NCBI RefSeq assembly: GCF_017377875.1
Contig: NZ_CP070975.1
Span: 1,488,001-1,552,000 of the forward strand
Direction: 5' to 3'
Length of the DNA stretch: 64,000 bases
DNA from: Alcaligenes sp. SORT26
GTDB taxonomy: Bacteria; Pseudomonadota; Gammaproteobacteria; Burkholderiales; Burkholderiaceae_B
Part shown: positions 36,770 through 45,352 of the stretch, piece after piece
How positions within the stretch are numbered: position 1 is the stretch's first letter
How the letters are laid out: each line of letters opens with the position of its first letter
Position numbers and translations under genes: made by a program
Notes under the pieces: generated by a model
What the model was told of the DNA's origin: nothing
Databases searched by the model: none
Seen by the model: only the letters and a program-made list of their open reading frames with translations

Positions 36770-36804
36770 AAAAAACGCCCCCTGGAAATAAATCCAGGGA
36801 GCGT
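36770..36804 (-). terminator. Terminator of the ect operon
   Basis: On the minus strand ACGCTCCCTGGA pairs with TCCAGGGGGCGT (one mismatch), then six T. It lies 43 bases past ectD. Confidence 0.8.
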
Positions 36805-36846
36805 CTTATCCGGCCAAGTCTGCACCCAAGGCACAGACCTTCTTGC

Positions 36847-37770
36847 TTAGGACTCCAGCAGCGGTCCATTCAAGGGCGTCAAGGCAGAGAACTGCCCCCG
36901 AGTGGCCACATGCGCAGGACGTGGCGTCAGTCCCTGTTTGGGATCACCCACACTGTTTTCCACGCTGTTATAGACCGTGAACACATTGGCTCGTGGCCAA
37001 GGCGAGATATTGCTGGCCGAGCCGTGCAAGGTATTGCAGTCAAAAAAGATCACCGAACCGGCCTTGGCGGTAATGGCTTCTATACCGCCCTGATCCACCA
37101 GCAAACGCAGGCTGATCGGATCGGGCACGCCATACTCCTGCTTGCGCAAGGATTCCTTGTAATGATCGTCCGGTGTTTGACCTGTGCACGAGATGAACTG
37201 ACGGTGCGAGCCCGGCACCAGCATCAAGGGGCCGTTGCACACATTATTGTCAGTCAGCAGCACTGAGCAGCTTAACGCCCGCATCTGCGGCATGCCGTCT
37301 TCGATATGCCAGGTCTCAAAGTCCGAGTGCCAGTAGAACTCCTTGCCGGTAAAGCCCGGTTTCAGGTTGGCACGAGACTGGTGCACATAGACATCCGAGC
37401 CCAGAATCTGACGGGCCACATCCAGCACACGCGGATCGCGTACCAGGCGGGCAATCAGCTCGCTTAGCTCATGCACTCGAAAGATAGAGCGCACAGCCTG
37501 GCTACCCTTTTCCACCACGGCTTCTTCCCGCGACAAAATGCCGGGGTCGGCACTCATGGCTTCCACATTGCCCAACAAAGCCTGTACTTCCTGCGCATTG
37601 AACAAGTCAGGCAGCAACAAAAAACCATTGCTCTCGTATTCACGCAACTGGGCCTTGTTCAGAGGCTGGCTACCTACCGGGTCCGGGTACACCACCGGCT
37701 CCTGGCGGCTGACGATGGCCGCCGTTCGTTCTGTACGGGATGTGTACAGATCGCTCATGGTCACTGTCAT
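36847..37770 (-). CDS. ectD: Ectoine 5-hydroxylase
   Basis: 307 residues, full length for EctD. The family signature around FYWHSDFETWHIEDGMPQMR carries the iron ligands His and Asp, and the distal His lies in FFDCNTLHGSASNIS; RANVFTVYNS with its Arg binds 2-oxoglutarate. It adds a hydroxyl to ectoine using Fe(II), O2 and 2-oxoglutarate. Ribosome site GGAAGGAGAG; 14 bases after ectC. Its presence in the operon means the cell can make hydroxyectoine, a better protectant against heat and drying. Confidence 0.96.
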   Translation of the reverse strand: MTVTMSDLYTSRTERTAAIVSRQEPVVYPDPVGSQPLNKAQLREYESNGFLLLPDLFNAQEVQALLGNVEAMSADPGILSREEAVVEKGSQAVRSIFRVHELSELIARLVRDPRVLDVARQILGSDVYVHQSRANLKPGFTGKEFYWHSDFETWHIEDGMPQMRALSCSVLLTDNNVCNGPLMLVPGSHRQFISCTGQTPDDHYKESLRKQEYGVPDPISLRLLVDQGGIEAITAKAGSVIFFDCNTLHGSASNISPWPRANVFTVYNSVENSVGDPKQGLTPRPAHVATRGQFSALTPLNGPLLES

Positions 37771-37784
37771 GATGCTCTCCTTCC

Positions 37785-38177
37785 TTAGTCTTCCACGATG
37801 GCTGGGTAAACCCCTTTCTCATCGTGAACTTCCTGGCCGGTCAGGGGCGGATTGAACACGCAGATCACCCGCAGCGGCTCTTTGCCACCGCGCAGATAGT
37901 GTTCATCGTGCTGATCCAGCGCGTAAACCACGCCTGGACCCAAATCGTATTTCTTGCCGTCGGCAACGGTTTCGATTTCGCCATCACCCTCGATGCACCA
38001 CACCGCTTCCAGGTGATTCTGGTAGTGGATATGCGTCTCGGTGCCAGGAAAAATAACGGTTTCGTGAAAGGAAAAACCCATGCCGTCTTTCTTGAGCAAA
38101 ACACGGCGGCTGACCCAGGTGTCTGTACGCACCTCGTCGCGGGTTCCAATCACATCTTGTACGTTTTTCACCAACAT
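37785..38177 (-). CDS. ectC: L-ectoine synthase
   Basis: 130 residues, cupin fold. [16 protein letters not shown] at the start, metal and substrate residues in [20 protein letters not shown] (split) and the C-terminal [19 protein letters not shown]. It closes N-gamma-acetyl-diaminobutyrate to ectoine. Start codon overlaps the ectB stop (TAATG) with GGAGG inside the end of ectB, so translation is coupled. Confidence 0.97.
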   Translation of the reverse strand: MLVKNVQDVIGTRDEVRTDTWVSRRVLLKKDGMGFSFHETVIFPGTETHIHYQNHLEAVWCIEGDGEIETVADGKKYDLGPGVVYALDQHDEHYLRGGKEPLRVICVFNPPLTGQEVHDEKGVYPAIVED

Positions 38178-39484
38178 TAGCGTGCTCCTCCAATCTTCAG
38201 AATCTTGGCCTGACTACCGCGTTTGGACAGGCACTGGGCCACGCTGCGTTCAATAATGTCCAGGCCTTGAGTCAGCTCTTCATTGCTGATCGTCAGGGCA
38301 GGCAACAACTTCAGAACTTCATCGTGGGCGCCCGAGGTTTCAATCACCAGACCTTGCTTGAAGGACTGAGCGGCAATTTCATTGGCCAGACCGGCTCCGG
38401 GTGGCGTCACCAAGCCTTGAATCAGGCCGCGACCACGCACGCTCAAACCACGGTCGGGGTAGCTGTGCACCAGGTTTTCCAGCCAGTCACGCACTTGGCG
38501 CTCTTTAGCCAGAATTTCATTTTCAAATTGCTCGTCCGCCCAGTAACTTTCCAGCGCTTGAGCCGCCGTCACAAAGGCCAGGTTGTTGCCACGGAAGGTG
38601 CCGTTATGGGCGCTGGGCTTCCACACATCCAGTTCAGGACGCAGCAAGACCAAAGACATGGGCAAACCAAAGCCGGACAGGGATTTGGACAGAGTGATGA
38701 TGTCGGGGCTGATACCCGCTTGTTCAAAGCTGAAGAAGCGGCCAGTACGTCCGCAACCCACCTGAATGTCATCGATGATCAGCAGCATGTCGTGCTCGCG
38801 GCACAGCCGTTGCAGTTCACGCAGCCAGCGCTGTGTAGCGACGTTCACGCCCCCTTCACCCTGCACAGTTTCCACGATGACCGCGGCAGGATGGTCCAGG
38901 CCACTGCTGGGATCTTCCAGCAAACGCTCCAGATAAGCCATCGTGTTGACGTCCGGTCCCAAGTAGCCGTCATAAGGCATGAACGAGGTATTACCCAGGG
39001 CCACACCCGCTGCACTACGAAACTTGGAGTTCGCCGTCACTGCCAGGGAACCCGTGCTGACGCCGTGGAAACCATGCGTAAAGGAAATCACATTCTGGCG
39101 GCCCTTGACCTGGCGTGCCAATTTCAACGCCGCTTCCACGGCATTGGTGCCCGTAGGCCCCGTAAACTGCAGGCGGTAGTCCCACCCGCGCGGTTTGAGC
39201 AGAACTTTGTCCACCGTTTCAAGAAAGTATTTCTTGGCACTGGTGGCCATGTCCAAACCGTGTACCAAGCCGTCGGTGTTCAGGTAGTCAATCAGCTTTT
39301 CTTTCAGATGGGGGTTGTTATGCCCGTAGTTGAGCGTACCGGCCCCACTGAAAAAATCGATGTATTGCCTGCCTGACTCGTCCTCCAAGACCGAGCCTCG
39401 GGCTTTGTTGAAAATGACCGGGAAGGACCGGACGTAGCCCCTTACTTCAGACTCCATCCGGTCGAATATTTTTAAATCAGTCAT
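38177..39484 (-). CDS. ectB: L-2,4-diaminobutyrate:2-oxoglutarate aminotransferase
   Basis: 435 residues, class III PLP aminotransferase. [20 protein letters not shown] near the N-terminus, [17 protein letters not shown], and the PLP-binding Lys in [17 protein letters not shown]. It makes diaminobutyrate from aspartate semialdehyde, the first dedicated step. The 95-base gap after ectA holds a TTTCCTCTC-side ribosome site (AGGAGAGGAAAT on the coding strand). No dedicated aspartokinase gene (ask_ect) is in the cluster. Confidence 0.97.
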   Translation of the reverse strand: MTDLKIFDRMESEVRGYVRSFPVIFNKARGSVLEDESGRQYIDFFSGAGTLNYGHNNPHLKEKLIDYLNTDGLVHGLDMATSAKKYFLETVDKVLLKPRGWDYRLQFTGPTGTNAVEAALKLARQVKGRQNVISFTHGFHGVSTGSLAVTANSKFRSAAGVALGNTSFMPYDGYLGPDVNTMAYLERLLEDPSSGLDHPAAVIVETVQGEGGVNVATQRWLRELQRLCREHDMLLIIDDIQVGCGRTGRFFSFEQAGISPDIITLSKSLSGFGLPMSLVLLRPELDVWKPSAHNGTFRGNNLAFVTAAQALESYWADEQFENEILAKERQVRDWLENLVHSYPDRGLSVRGRGLIQGLVTPPGAGLANEIAAQSFKQGLVIETSGAHDEVLKLLPALTISNEELTQGLDIIERSVAQCLSKRGSQAKILKIGGAR

Positions 39485-39579
39485 ATTTCCTCTCCTGGTT
39501 ATAGAACGGCGTGTCTTGAGCCGACAAACTACAATCAGCGAACCAGACCGGCTCTACCGTTCTTTTGCGTAAAGTCCCC

Positions 39580-40137
39580 TTATCCAGAGTCCAAGGGGCC
39601 GATTCGTAATAGAGGTTCTGCCTCGTGCGCCTGATCGGCGAACAAGGCGATATCGAAAAATTCCTGTTCCTGCATGGGCGCAGCCCAATGCCGGGCCATG
39701 GCCGCAAACAGGCCTCGCGAGGCCCGATTGCCGGGGCTGACCGTTGTTTCCAGATAGCGTAAGGAACGACCACGCAAGCGTTGCTTCAAATGCTCCAGCA
39801 TGGCCTGCCCCAGACGCCGCCCACGGGCGCGCTCATGCACGGCGACTTGCCATACAAAGAGCACATCAGGACGGTCGGGGAGAAAGTAGGCAGAGATGAA
39901 ACCGTCTATTTGTTCCCCGTTCTGCGCCACGACGCAGGTTTGGGCGAAGTGCTCGCTGAGCAGCAAATAGAGATATTCAGAATTCAGATCCAGCGGCGGG
40001 CAATCGGCAATCAACTGATGGATGGCCGCTGCATCGCGCAACAAGGGCGCACGCAGTACCAGCGCCGGTTTACTGGGGGCAGACTGGGCAGTCGTCACAT
40101 TGACTGCCAAGCTGCCCGGACTAGGTCGATCCGTCAA
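39580..40137 (-). CDS. ectA: L-2,4-diaminobutyrate N-acetyltransferase
   Basis: Up to 185 residues, GNAT fold. [19 protein letters not shown] is the EctA substrate region, followed by the acetyl-CoA loop [15 protein letters not shown] and [17 protein letters not shown]. It acetylates the 4-amino group of diaminobutyrate. The start is unusual: TTG at 40137 overlapping the ectR stop codon, with a GTG at 40098 as alternative. The TTG choice gives some fifteen residues more than the conserved core needs. Confidence 0.93.
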   Translation of the reverse strand: MTDRPSPGSLAVNVTTAQSAPSKPALVLRAPLLRDAAAIHQLIADCPPLDLNSEYLYLLLSEHFAQTCVVAQNGEQIDGFISAYFLPDRPDVLFVWQVAVHERARGRRLGQAMLEHLKQRLRGRSLRYLETTVSPGNRASRGLFAAMARHWAAPMQEQEFFDIALFADQAHEAEPLLRIGPLDSG

Positions 40138-40661
40138 ACCACCAACCCGGATTCGGGGGGTACATCCCCTTCCGGGACCTCAAGAATAGGCGAGGCCGTA
40201 TCGTCGGCCTCCAGCACAACATCCGGGTCAGCATCAAGCAGACGAACAATGCGCTCCAGGGACAAGGTCATGGTGGCCTGTTCCAACTCGGGCAGTTCTT
40301 TCAAAGCGTCCGACAGCTTCTTTTGCAAAGGGGACGGGGTATCGCGTGCCAGCGTCACCCCTTCAGGGGTCGCGCTGACAAATACAATGCGCCGGTCTTC
40401 ACGGCCACGCTCACGCAGCACCAGTTTTTTATCTTCCAGGCGATCCAGAATACCGACGACGGTGCTGGGGCTGACATGCATCTCGCGGCTGATGGCCGTG
40501 GCCGTCAGCGGGCCTTTTTCGATAATGGTGCGCAGGCAGATCAACTGGGGCGCGGTGATATTGCTGTACGCCGACAACTGCCTGGAATGCAGGGCAATCG
40601 AGCGCGTGATCTGGCGCAAAGCCCGCAAAATTCGTAAATCGTAGTGTTGATCTGTGGTCAT
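40134..40661 (-). CDS. ectR: MarR-type regulator of the ectoine operon
   Basis: 175 residues. Winged [43 protein letters not shown] and wing [18 protein letters not shown]. It resembles EctR1, the salt-responsive MarR repressor known from methylotroph ect operons. Here it is the first gene of the same transcript as ectABCD, with its stop overlapping the ectA start, so it should control its own synthesis together with the pathway. The operator candidate is at 40683-40707. Weak ribosome site. Confidence 0.88.
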   Translation of the reverse strand: MTTDQHYDLRILRALRQITRSIALHSRQLSAYSNITAPQLICLRTIIEKGPLTATAISREMHVSPSTVVGILDRLEDKKLVLRERGREDRRIVFVSATPEGVTLARDTPSPLQKKLSDALKELPELEQATMTLSLERIVRLLDADPDVVLEADDTASPILEVPEGDVPPESGLVV

Positions 40662-40682
40662 TTAATTAGCCAAACAAAATAA

Positions 40683-40707
40683 TTCAGCACGATTAATTCG
40701 TGTTGAA
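40683..40707 (-). promoter_or_regulatory. Candidate EctR operator
   Basis: Inverted repeat TTCAGCACGA/TCGTGTTGAA, nine of ten positions symmetric, five-base spacer TTAAT. It starts one base after the -10 box and covers the transcription start, a textbook place for a repressor. Confidence 0.65.
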
Positions 40708-40736
40708 ATGATATGCCTAGAAAAGATTCAAGTCAA
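40708..40736 (-). promoter_or_regulatory. Sigma-70 promoter of ectR-ectABCD
   Basis: Minus-strand TTGACT (40731-40736), 17-base spacer, TATCAT (40708-40713), about 45 bases from the ectR start. Close to consensus, so tight repression would be needed. Confidence 0.75.
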
Positions 40737-41033
40737 ACCGATTTACACTCAAAATCATAGCGAACGTAAACGCAGGGATCTGACTCAAAATCCAAAAAAA
40801 TGTAAGTACCAGCTCCTTCCGGGATCGGGCTAGCAAGGCGCAGAACGATGCCCTGCTCTATCCTTTTTCACCAAGAGCGGTTCAGGACGACACGCAGCTT
40901 ACAGTAAACTGCCACGAGTCCTGCTTGCGAACCACCCAAGCCTGAATCCAACCCGGCCCATTAACCCATAAGTCTCTTGGCCAAGTAAAGCCGCTGCCCG
41001 TTCACGGCGCACCTTGCAGACATTGAAACCAGC
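40737..41033. other. Gap between ect promoter and yddG
   Basis: About 300 bases of divergent intergenic DNA. It should hold the yddG promoter; I see no clear element. Confidence 0.5.
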
Positions 41034-41951
41034 ATGAAGCAATCTGATAAGGCAACCCTGATTGGTCTGATCGCCATTGTTCTTTGGAGCACGATTGTCG
41101 GCCTGATCCGCAGCGTCAGCGACTATCTGGGTGCCACCGGCGGCGCTGCCCTGATCTACACCCTGGCCTCGGTCTTTCTTCTTTTATCTGTGGGTTGGGT
41201 GCGCCTGCGTGAGTTCCCGCGCCGCTACCTGATTTGGGGCAGCATCCTGTTTGTCTGTTATGAGCTGTGCCTGGCCCTGTCTATTGGCTATGCCCATAAC
41301 AGCCAGCAGGCGATTGAAGTGGGCATGGTCAATTACCTATGGCCTACCTTCACCATCGTGGCGGCTATTTTGTTCAATGGGCAAAAGGCCAACTGGCTGA
41401 TCGCACCGGGCCTGCTGCTCTCCATGATGGGTATTAGCTGGATTTTGGGGGGTGAGCAAGGCTTGAGTCTGCACAGCATCTGGCTCAATGTGCAGGACAA
41501 CCCGCTCAGCTATGGCCTGGCGTTTACGGGAGCCCTGATCTGGGCGGGCTATAGCACCATGACTGCCCGTATCGCTCAGGGCAAAAACGGCATCACCTTA
41601 TTTTTTATGCTGACAGCGGGCGTGCTGTGGATCAAATACTTGGGCCAAGGAGCCGCCGAGATGGTGTTCACGGTTCCTGCACTGGTTTATTTGCTGCTGG
41701 CAGCGATTGCCATGGGGTTTGGCTACGCCGCCTGGAACGTGGGCATTTTGCATGGCAATGTCACGATACTGGCGGGTGCCTCTTACTTTATCCCGGTGTT
41801 CTCGGCTGCCCTGTCCACCTTTTTGCTACAAGCACCCTTAACCCTGACCTTCTGGCAAGGCTCTGCCATGGTGTGTTTGGGTGCCTTGCTGTGTTGGCTG
41901 GCCACACGCACTCGCAGACTCAAAGTAGCGAAAAATACGCAGGCCTCGTAA
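41034..41951 (+). CDS. yddG: Aromatic amino acid/drug-metabolite exporter YddG
   Basis: 305 residues, ten-helix DMT (EamA) carrier. Strong family strings over the full length: KATLIGLIAIVLWSTIVGLI at the N-terminus, QQAIEVGMVNYLWPTFTIV, and AAWNVGILHGNVTILAGASY with LTFWQGSAMVCLGALLCWLA. YddG exports aromatic amino acids and other metabolites. It is followed by a strong terminator. No regulator adjoins it. Confidence 0.93.
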   Translation: MKQSDKATLIGLIAIVLWSTIVGLIRSVSDYLGATGGAALIYTLASVFLLLSVGWVRLREFPRRYLIWGSILFVCYELCLALSIGYAHNSQQAIEVGMVNYLWPTFTIVAAILFNGQKANWLIAPGLLLSMMGISWILGGEQGLSLHSIWLNVQDNPLSYGLAFTGALIWAGYSTMTARIAQGKNGITLFFMLTAGVLWIKYLGQGAAEMVFTVPALVYLLLAAIAMGFGYAAWNVGILHGNVTILAGASYFIPVFSAALSTFLLQAPLTLTFWQGSAMVCLGALLCWLATRTRRLKVAKNTQAS

Positions 41952-42037
41952 GACAAGAATGAATGTCTCGGCGAACTCAGTACCCCGAACCGAACAAAAG
42001 ACAAAAACTTTTTGCTGCGCTGCAATAAAAGCAGCAT

Positions 42038-42081
42038 AAAAAAAGACCGCCCAAATGAATATCATCTTGGGCGGTCTTTTT
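42038..42081. terminator. Bidirectional terminator between yddG and tldD
   Basis: AAAAAGACCGCCCAA/TTGGGCGGTCTTTTT perfect 15-bp stem, 12-base loop. Confidence 0.92.
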
Positions 42082-42108
42082 ATCGGTTTTATTAGGCACC
42101 AAATTAAA

Positions 42109-43569
42109 TCAGGCCGTACCACCGACAGTCAGGTTTTCCATCCGCACGGTAGGAATCCCCACCCCGACTGGAACACTTTGTCCTTCTTTGCCACACGTAC
42201 CCACACCCGAATCCAACTGCATGTCATTACCAATCATGCTGATCTGATTCATGGCATCTGGACCGCTGCCAATCAAGGTGGCCCCTTTGACGGGGTACAT
42301 CAGTTTGCCATTTTCAATAACCCAGGCTTCCGAAGTCGAGAAAACAAACTTACCGCTCGTAATATCAACCTGACCGCCACCGAAGTCTACGGCATATAAA
42401 CCTTTCTTCACCGAGGCAATAATTTCCTGCGGATCTTTATCGCCACCCAACATGAAGGTATTGGTCATGCGTGGCAAAGGCAGGCTGGCGTAGGATTCGC
42501 GACGGCCATTTCCCGTGACAGCCGCACCCATCAGGCGAGCATTATGGGTGTCTTGCAAATAGCCTTTCAAAATACCGTCTTCAATCAGGACGGTACGTTG
42601 TGTGGCATTGCCTTCGTCATCCATATTCAGGGAACCACGGCGGTTTTCCAGCGTACCGTCATCAATAACGGTTACGCCTTTAGAAGCCACCCGCTGCCCA
42701 ATACGACCTGCAAACAAGCTGCTGCCACGACGGTTGAAGTCGCCTTCCAGACCATGCCCCACCGCTTCGTGCAGCATGATGCCGGGCCAGCCTGGGCCCA
42801 GAACTACCGTCATCTGCCCTGCAGGTGCAGGCTTGGCTTCCAGATTGGTCATGGCCGAACGCACGGCCTTGTCCACATAGCTGCGCAGCATGTCGTCGGA
42901 GAAATAAGACAGGTCTACCCGTCCGCCACCGGCTGCCGAGCCGCGTTCACGGCGGCCTTTATGTTCCACAATGACCGACAGGGACAAATGCACCAGAGGG
43001 CGTACATCCGCTGCCAGACGGCCATCACTACCGGCAACCAGCACGACATCGTATTCTGCACCCAGGCTGGCCATGACCTGCACCACGCGCGAATCCGCGG
43101 CACGGGCCAACGCATCCAGCCGTCCCAGCAAAGCGACTTTGTCAGGAGCAGGCAAGCTGGCGATAGGATCTGTACCGGTATACAAGGTAGGTCGCTGCGA
43201 ATCACTGGGCACCAGGATGCCGCTTTTACCCGAACCGCCCTGACGCGCAATCGAGCGCACCACACGCGCCGAGGACAGCAAGGCTTCCGGGCTCAAGGAA
43301 TCCGAATAGGCAAAAGCGGTTTTTTCACCACTTAATGCGCGTACCCCCACACCCTGCTCGATTGAAAAGCTACCGCTTTTGACAATCCCTTCATCCAGCG
43401 CCCAGCCTTCGCTGCGGGTGTACTGAAAATATAAATCGGCATAGTCAGCCTGATGGGTGAAGATCTCACCGAGCGCGCCGGACAAGTGGCTTTCATTCAA
43501 GCCCCAAGGGTCAAGCAACAGTCCACGGGCGCATTCCAGGGCATTGATAGCCGGATCAACTAGCTTCAT
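42109..43569 (-). CDS. tldD: Metalloprotease TldD
   Basis: 486 residues. The zinc motif [11 protein letters not shown] (HExxxH) follows [11 protein letters not shown], and the C-terminal [20 protein letters not shown] is the TldD ending. TldD forms a ring-like heterodimer with TldE/PmbA that trims peptides, for example microcin or CcdA-like substrates. The partner gene is not in the window. Monocistronic. Confidence 0.95.
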   Translation of the reverse strand: MKLVDPAINALECARGLLLDPWGLNESHLSGALGEIFTHQADYADLYFQYTRSEGWALDEGIVKSGSFSIEQGVGVRALSGEKTAFAYSDSLSPEALLSSARVVRSIARQGGSGKSGILVPSDSQRPTLYTGTDPIASLPAPDKVALLGRLDALARAADSRVVQVMASLGAEYDVVLVAGSDGRLAADVRPLVHLSLSVIVEHKGRRERGSAAGGGRVDLSYFSDDMLRSYVDKAVRSAMTNLEAKPAPAGQMTVVLGPGWPGIMLHEAVGHGLEGDFNRRGSSLFAGRIGQRVASKGVTVIDDGTLENRRGSLNMDDEGNATQRTVLIEDGILKGYLQDTHNARLMGAAVTGNGRRESYASLPLPRMTNTFMLGGDKDPQEIIASVKKGLYAVDFGGGQVDITSGKFVFSTSEAWVIENGKLMYPVKGATLIGSGPDAMNQISMIGNDMQLDSGVGTCGKEGQSVPVGVGIPTVRMENLTVGGTA

Positions 43570-44098
43570 CGTTTATTCCTACTGACAGATCCCCCGCAAA
43601 CCCAGGGCTGCAAGGGACGAAAATGGGTACCAAGAGACGTGCTGACAGCCACTTGGCTTTCCGTCTATCTGAGCATTAAAACAGAATGTGCCACCGTATG
43701 CGATGCCGACGTACTGATCAGGCCCCTTCCGGGCATTCTGAAGCAAAAATCAGCCTATTGAACTAATCAGTTTGAAAATTCCAATTACGACATTTTCTGA
43801 TACGGAATTAAAACTATTTTAAAATTTACCTAATTAGAAACGCACCTATATGGTTTTGATATAAACCCATTCAAATTCATGATAACCCATGATTAGATTA
43901 AATAATCAAGAGCCATAGAATTGTCTAATGAGCTTAAATAATTACAAAAACCAAACACCTTTTTGATTAAGCGTTTATTTTTTATCCAAACTACTTATCT
44001 TTTCAAGAAAATCAAAGTACACTGTTTTCGCATGATAAACATGAGCTTGTGCAGGCAGGGTTTATCAGATAACTACAAACATGAAACAGGAATCCTAT
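43570..44098. other. AT-rich gap upstream of the H-NS gene
   Basis: About 530 bases, strongly AT-rich from 43740 on, with no coding frame I accept. Curved AT-rich DNA is the preferred target of H-NS, so autoregulation is likely. Confidence 0.6.
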
Positions 44099-44446
44099 AT
44101 GTCAGTCGAAACTTACAGCTCCGCAAAGCAGAAGATAGAAAAAGAGATTCTGCGTCTGCAAAAACAGATGAAATCTCTTCGTGTCAAACAGCGTCGTCCT
44201 GTCATCGCGTCTATCGTCAAGTCCATGCAAGACAACGAGATCACGATTGATGAAGTCGCTGAAGCTCTGGACAACTCCGCCCGCCGCGGAGCTGGTGCTG
44301 GTTCCGACGGCCCCAAGACCAGCCTGCCTCCCAAATACCGCCACCCCGGCACCCAGGACACCTGGACAGGCCGTGGCCGTCCACCACGGTGGATCATTGA
44401 TGCTGAAGCCAATGGCCGCAGCCGTGAAGAGTTCCTGATCAAATAA
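44099..44446 (+). CDS. H-NS family nucleoid-associated protein (BpH3 type)
   Basis: 115 residues. An N-terminal coiled coil (about 8-35, AKQKIEKEILRLQKQMKSLR) serves oligomerisation; the C-terminal DNA-binding domain has the H-NS core KYRHPGTQDTWTGRGRPPRW. Start at ATG 44099 after AGGA; an ATG 18 bases earlier is possible. H-NS silences AT-rich, often acquired DNA. The AT-rich region upstream and the terminator downstream make it a self-contained unit. Confidence 0.95.
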   Translation: MSVETYSSAKQKIEKEILRLQKQMKSLRVKQRRPVIASIVKSMQDNEITIDEVAEALDNSARRGAGAGSDGPKTSLPPKYRHPGTQDTWTGRGRPPRWIIDAEANGRSREEFLIK

Positions 44447-44463
44447 GTGTCGGAACCAAACAA

Positions 44464-44505
44464 AAGAAAGGGACCGCTTGAAAAAGCGGTCCCTTTCTTG
44501 TTTTT
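44464..44505. terminator. Terminator after the H-NS gene
   Basis: AAGAAAGGGACCGCTT/AAGCGGTCCCTTTCTT 16-bp stem with a four-base loop and a T run. Confidence 0.92.
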
Positions 44506-44540
44506 ATAAATCCCCTACATAAAGCCGGGTTTCTTCCTGC

Positions 44541-45188
44541 TCAATCCCGTGGTAAAGGATATCGGATATCAATCACCTGTCCATTATTTCCGGGGAAACC
44601 ATCAAATATGGCCTGGGACAAAAATGGCATCTGCTGGTCCAGGTTGTCAGAATGGCTATAAGAGACGGCTGTAGCACGATACACTTCTGCGCCCGAGTTT
44701 TGATTATCTGTAATGATTACATTTAGATAATTTTTATACACAGTGACAGGAACATTCACTACATTCGGAGAATAAAAGAAACCGCCGCCCCAACCATCAT
44801 TTGGCGCATAATAGCCGCGACCGATTCCCCAAGCCGATGGACCATAAAAACTATCTGAAAATTGAGGCACCCAGCTTTGTTCCTGCGGATTGCCATAATC
44901 CATTTGCACCACAAAACGCGCAGACTTCAGATCCGCCGCTTGCACGAGTCCGGTAACGCCAATGGAAGCCCGCACAGAATCTGCAAAAGACTGATATTGC
45001 AGATTGCTGCTTTTATCAGCTGCAGACTTGATGTAATACGTATCGCCACTGGTAGCCGTGGGCCACTGCTGATAACGCGTCAATTTGGCAGACCAGCTAG
45101 GCGCAGCGCAAGCCGTGGTCAATACCGCCAATGCCAGGCTCATCAGGCGTAGGGCGCGCCAGGAAAACCCTTCAGAAAATAACGTCAT
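44541..45188 (-). CDS. Putative DUF4136 lipoprotein
   Basis: 215 residues. The N-terminal hydrophobic stretch LMSLALAVLTTACAAPSWSA carries a lipobox-like LTTAC, giving a lipidated Cys27. The rest is beta-rich with the DUF4136 pattern (YQSFADSVRASI, ARFVVQMDYG and a C-terminal QAIFDGFPGNNGQ). Function unknown; probably outer-membrane anchored. Convergent with the H-NS gene. Confidence 0.75.
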   Translation of the reverse strand: MTLFSEGFSWRALRLMSLALAVLTTACAAPSWSAKLTRYQQWPTATSGDTYYIKSAADKSSNLQYQSFADSVRASIGVTGLVQAADLKSARFVVQMDYGNPQEQSWVPQFSDSFYGPSAWGIGRGYYAPNDGWGGGFFYSPNVVNVPVTVYKNYLNVIITDNQNSGAEVYRATAVSYSHSDNLDQQMPFLSQAIFDGFPGNNGQVIDIRYPLPRD

Positions 45189-45352
45189 AGTTTCACCCTT
45201 GCTTGTTTTTCGCTTGCACGTTCAAGCCCGTTTAATGACAGCACCGTAGCGCCGACGAACAATTAGTTTACTGCCTGTTTCTGGCGTCCAGTGTGGGCGT
45301 TCAAACAACATTACAATAGACCATCTTTTTTCGATTGTCGGACCAGGATCAC

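Noticed and set aside
43963-44250. Overlapping short frame at the start of the H-NS gene
   Set aside because: Different frame from the clear H-NS coding sequence, and poor coding character.
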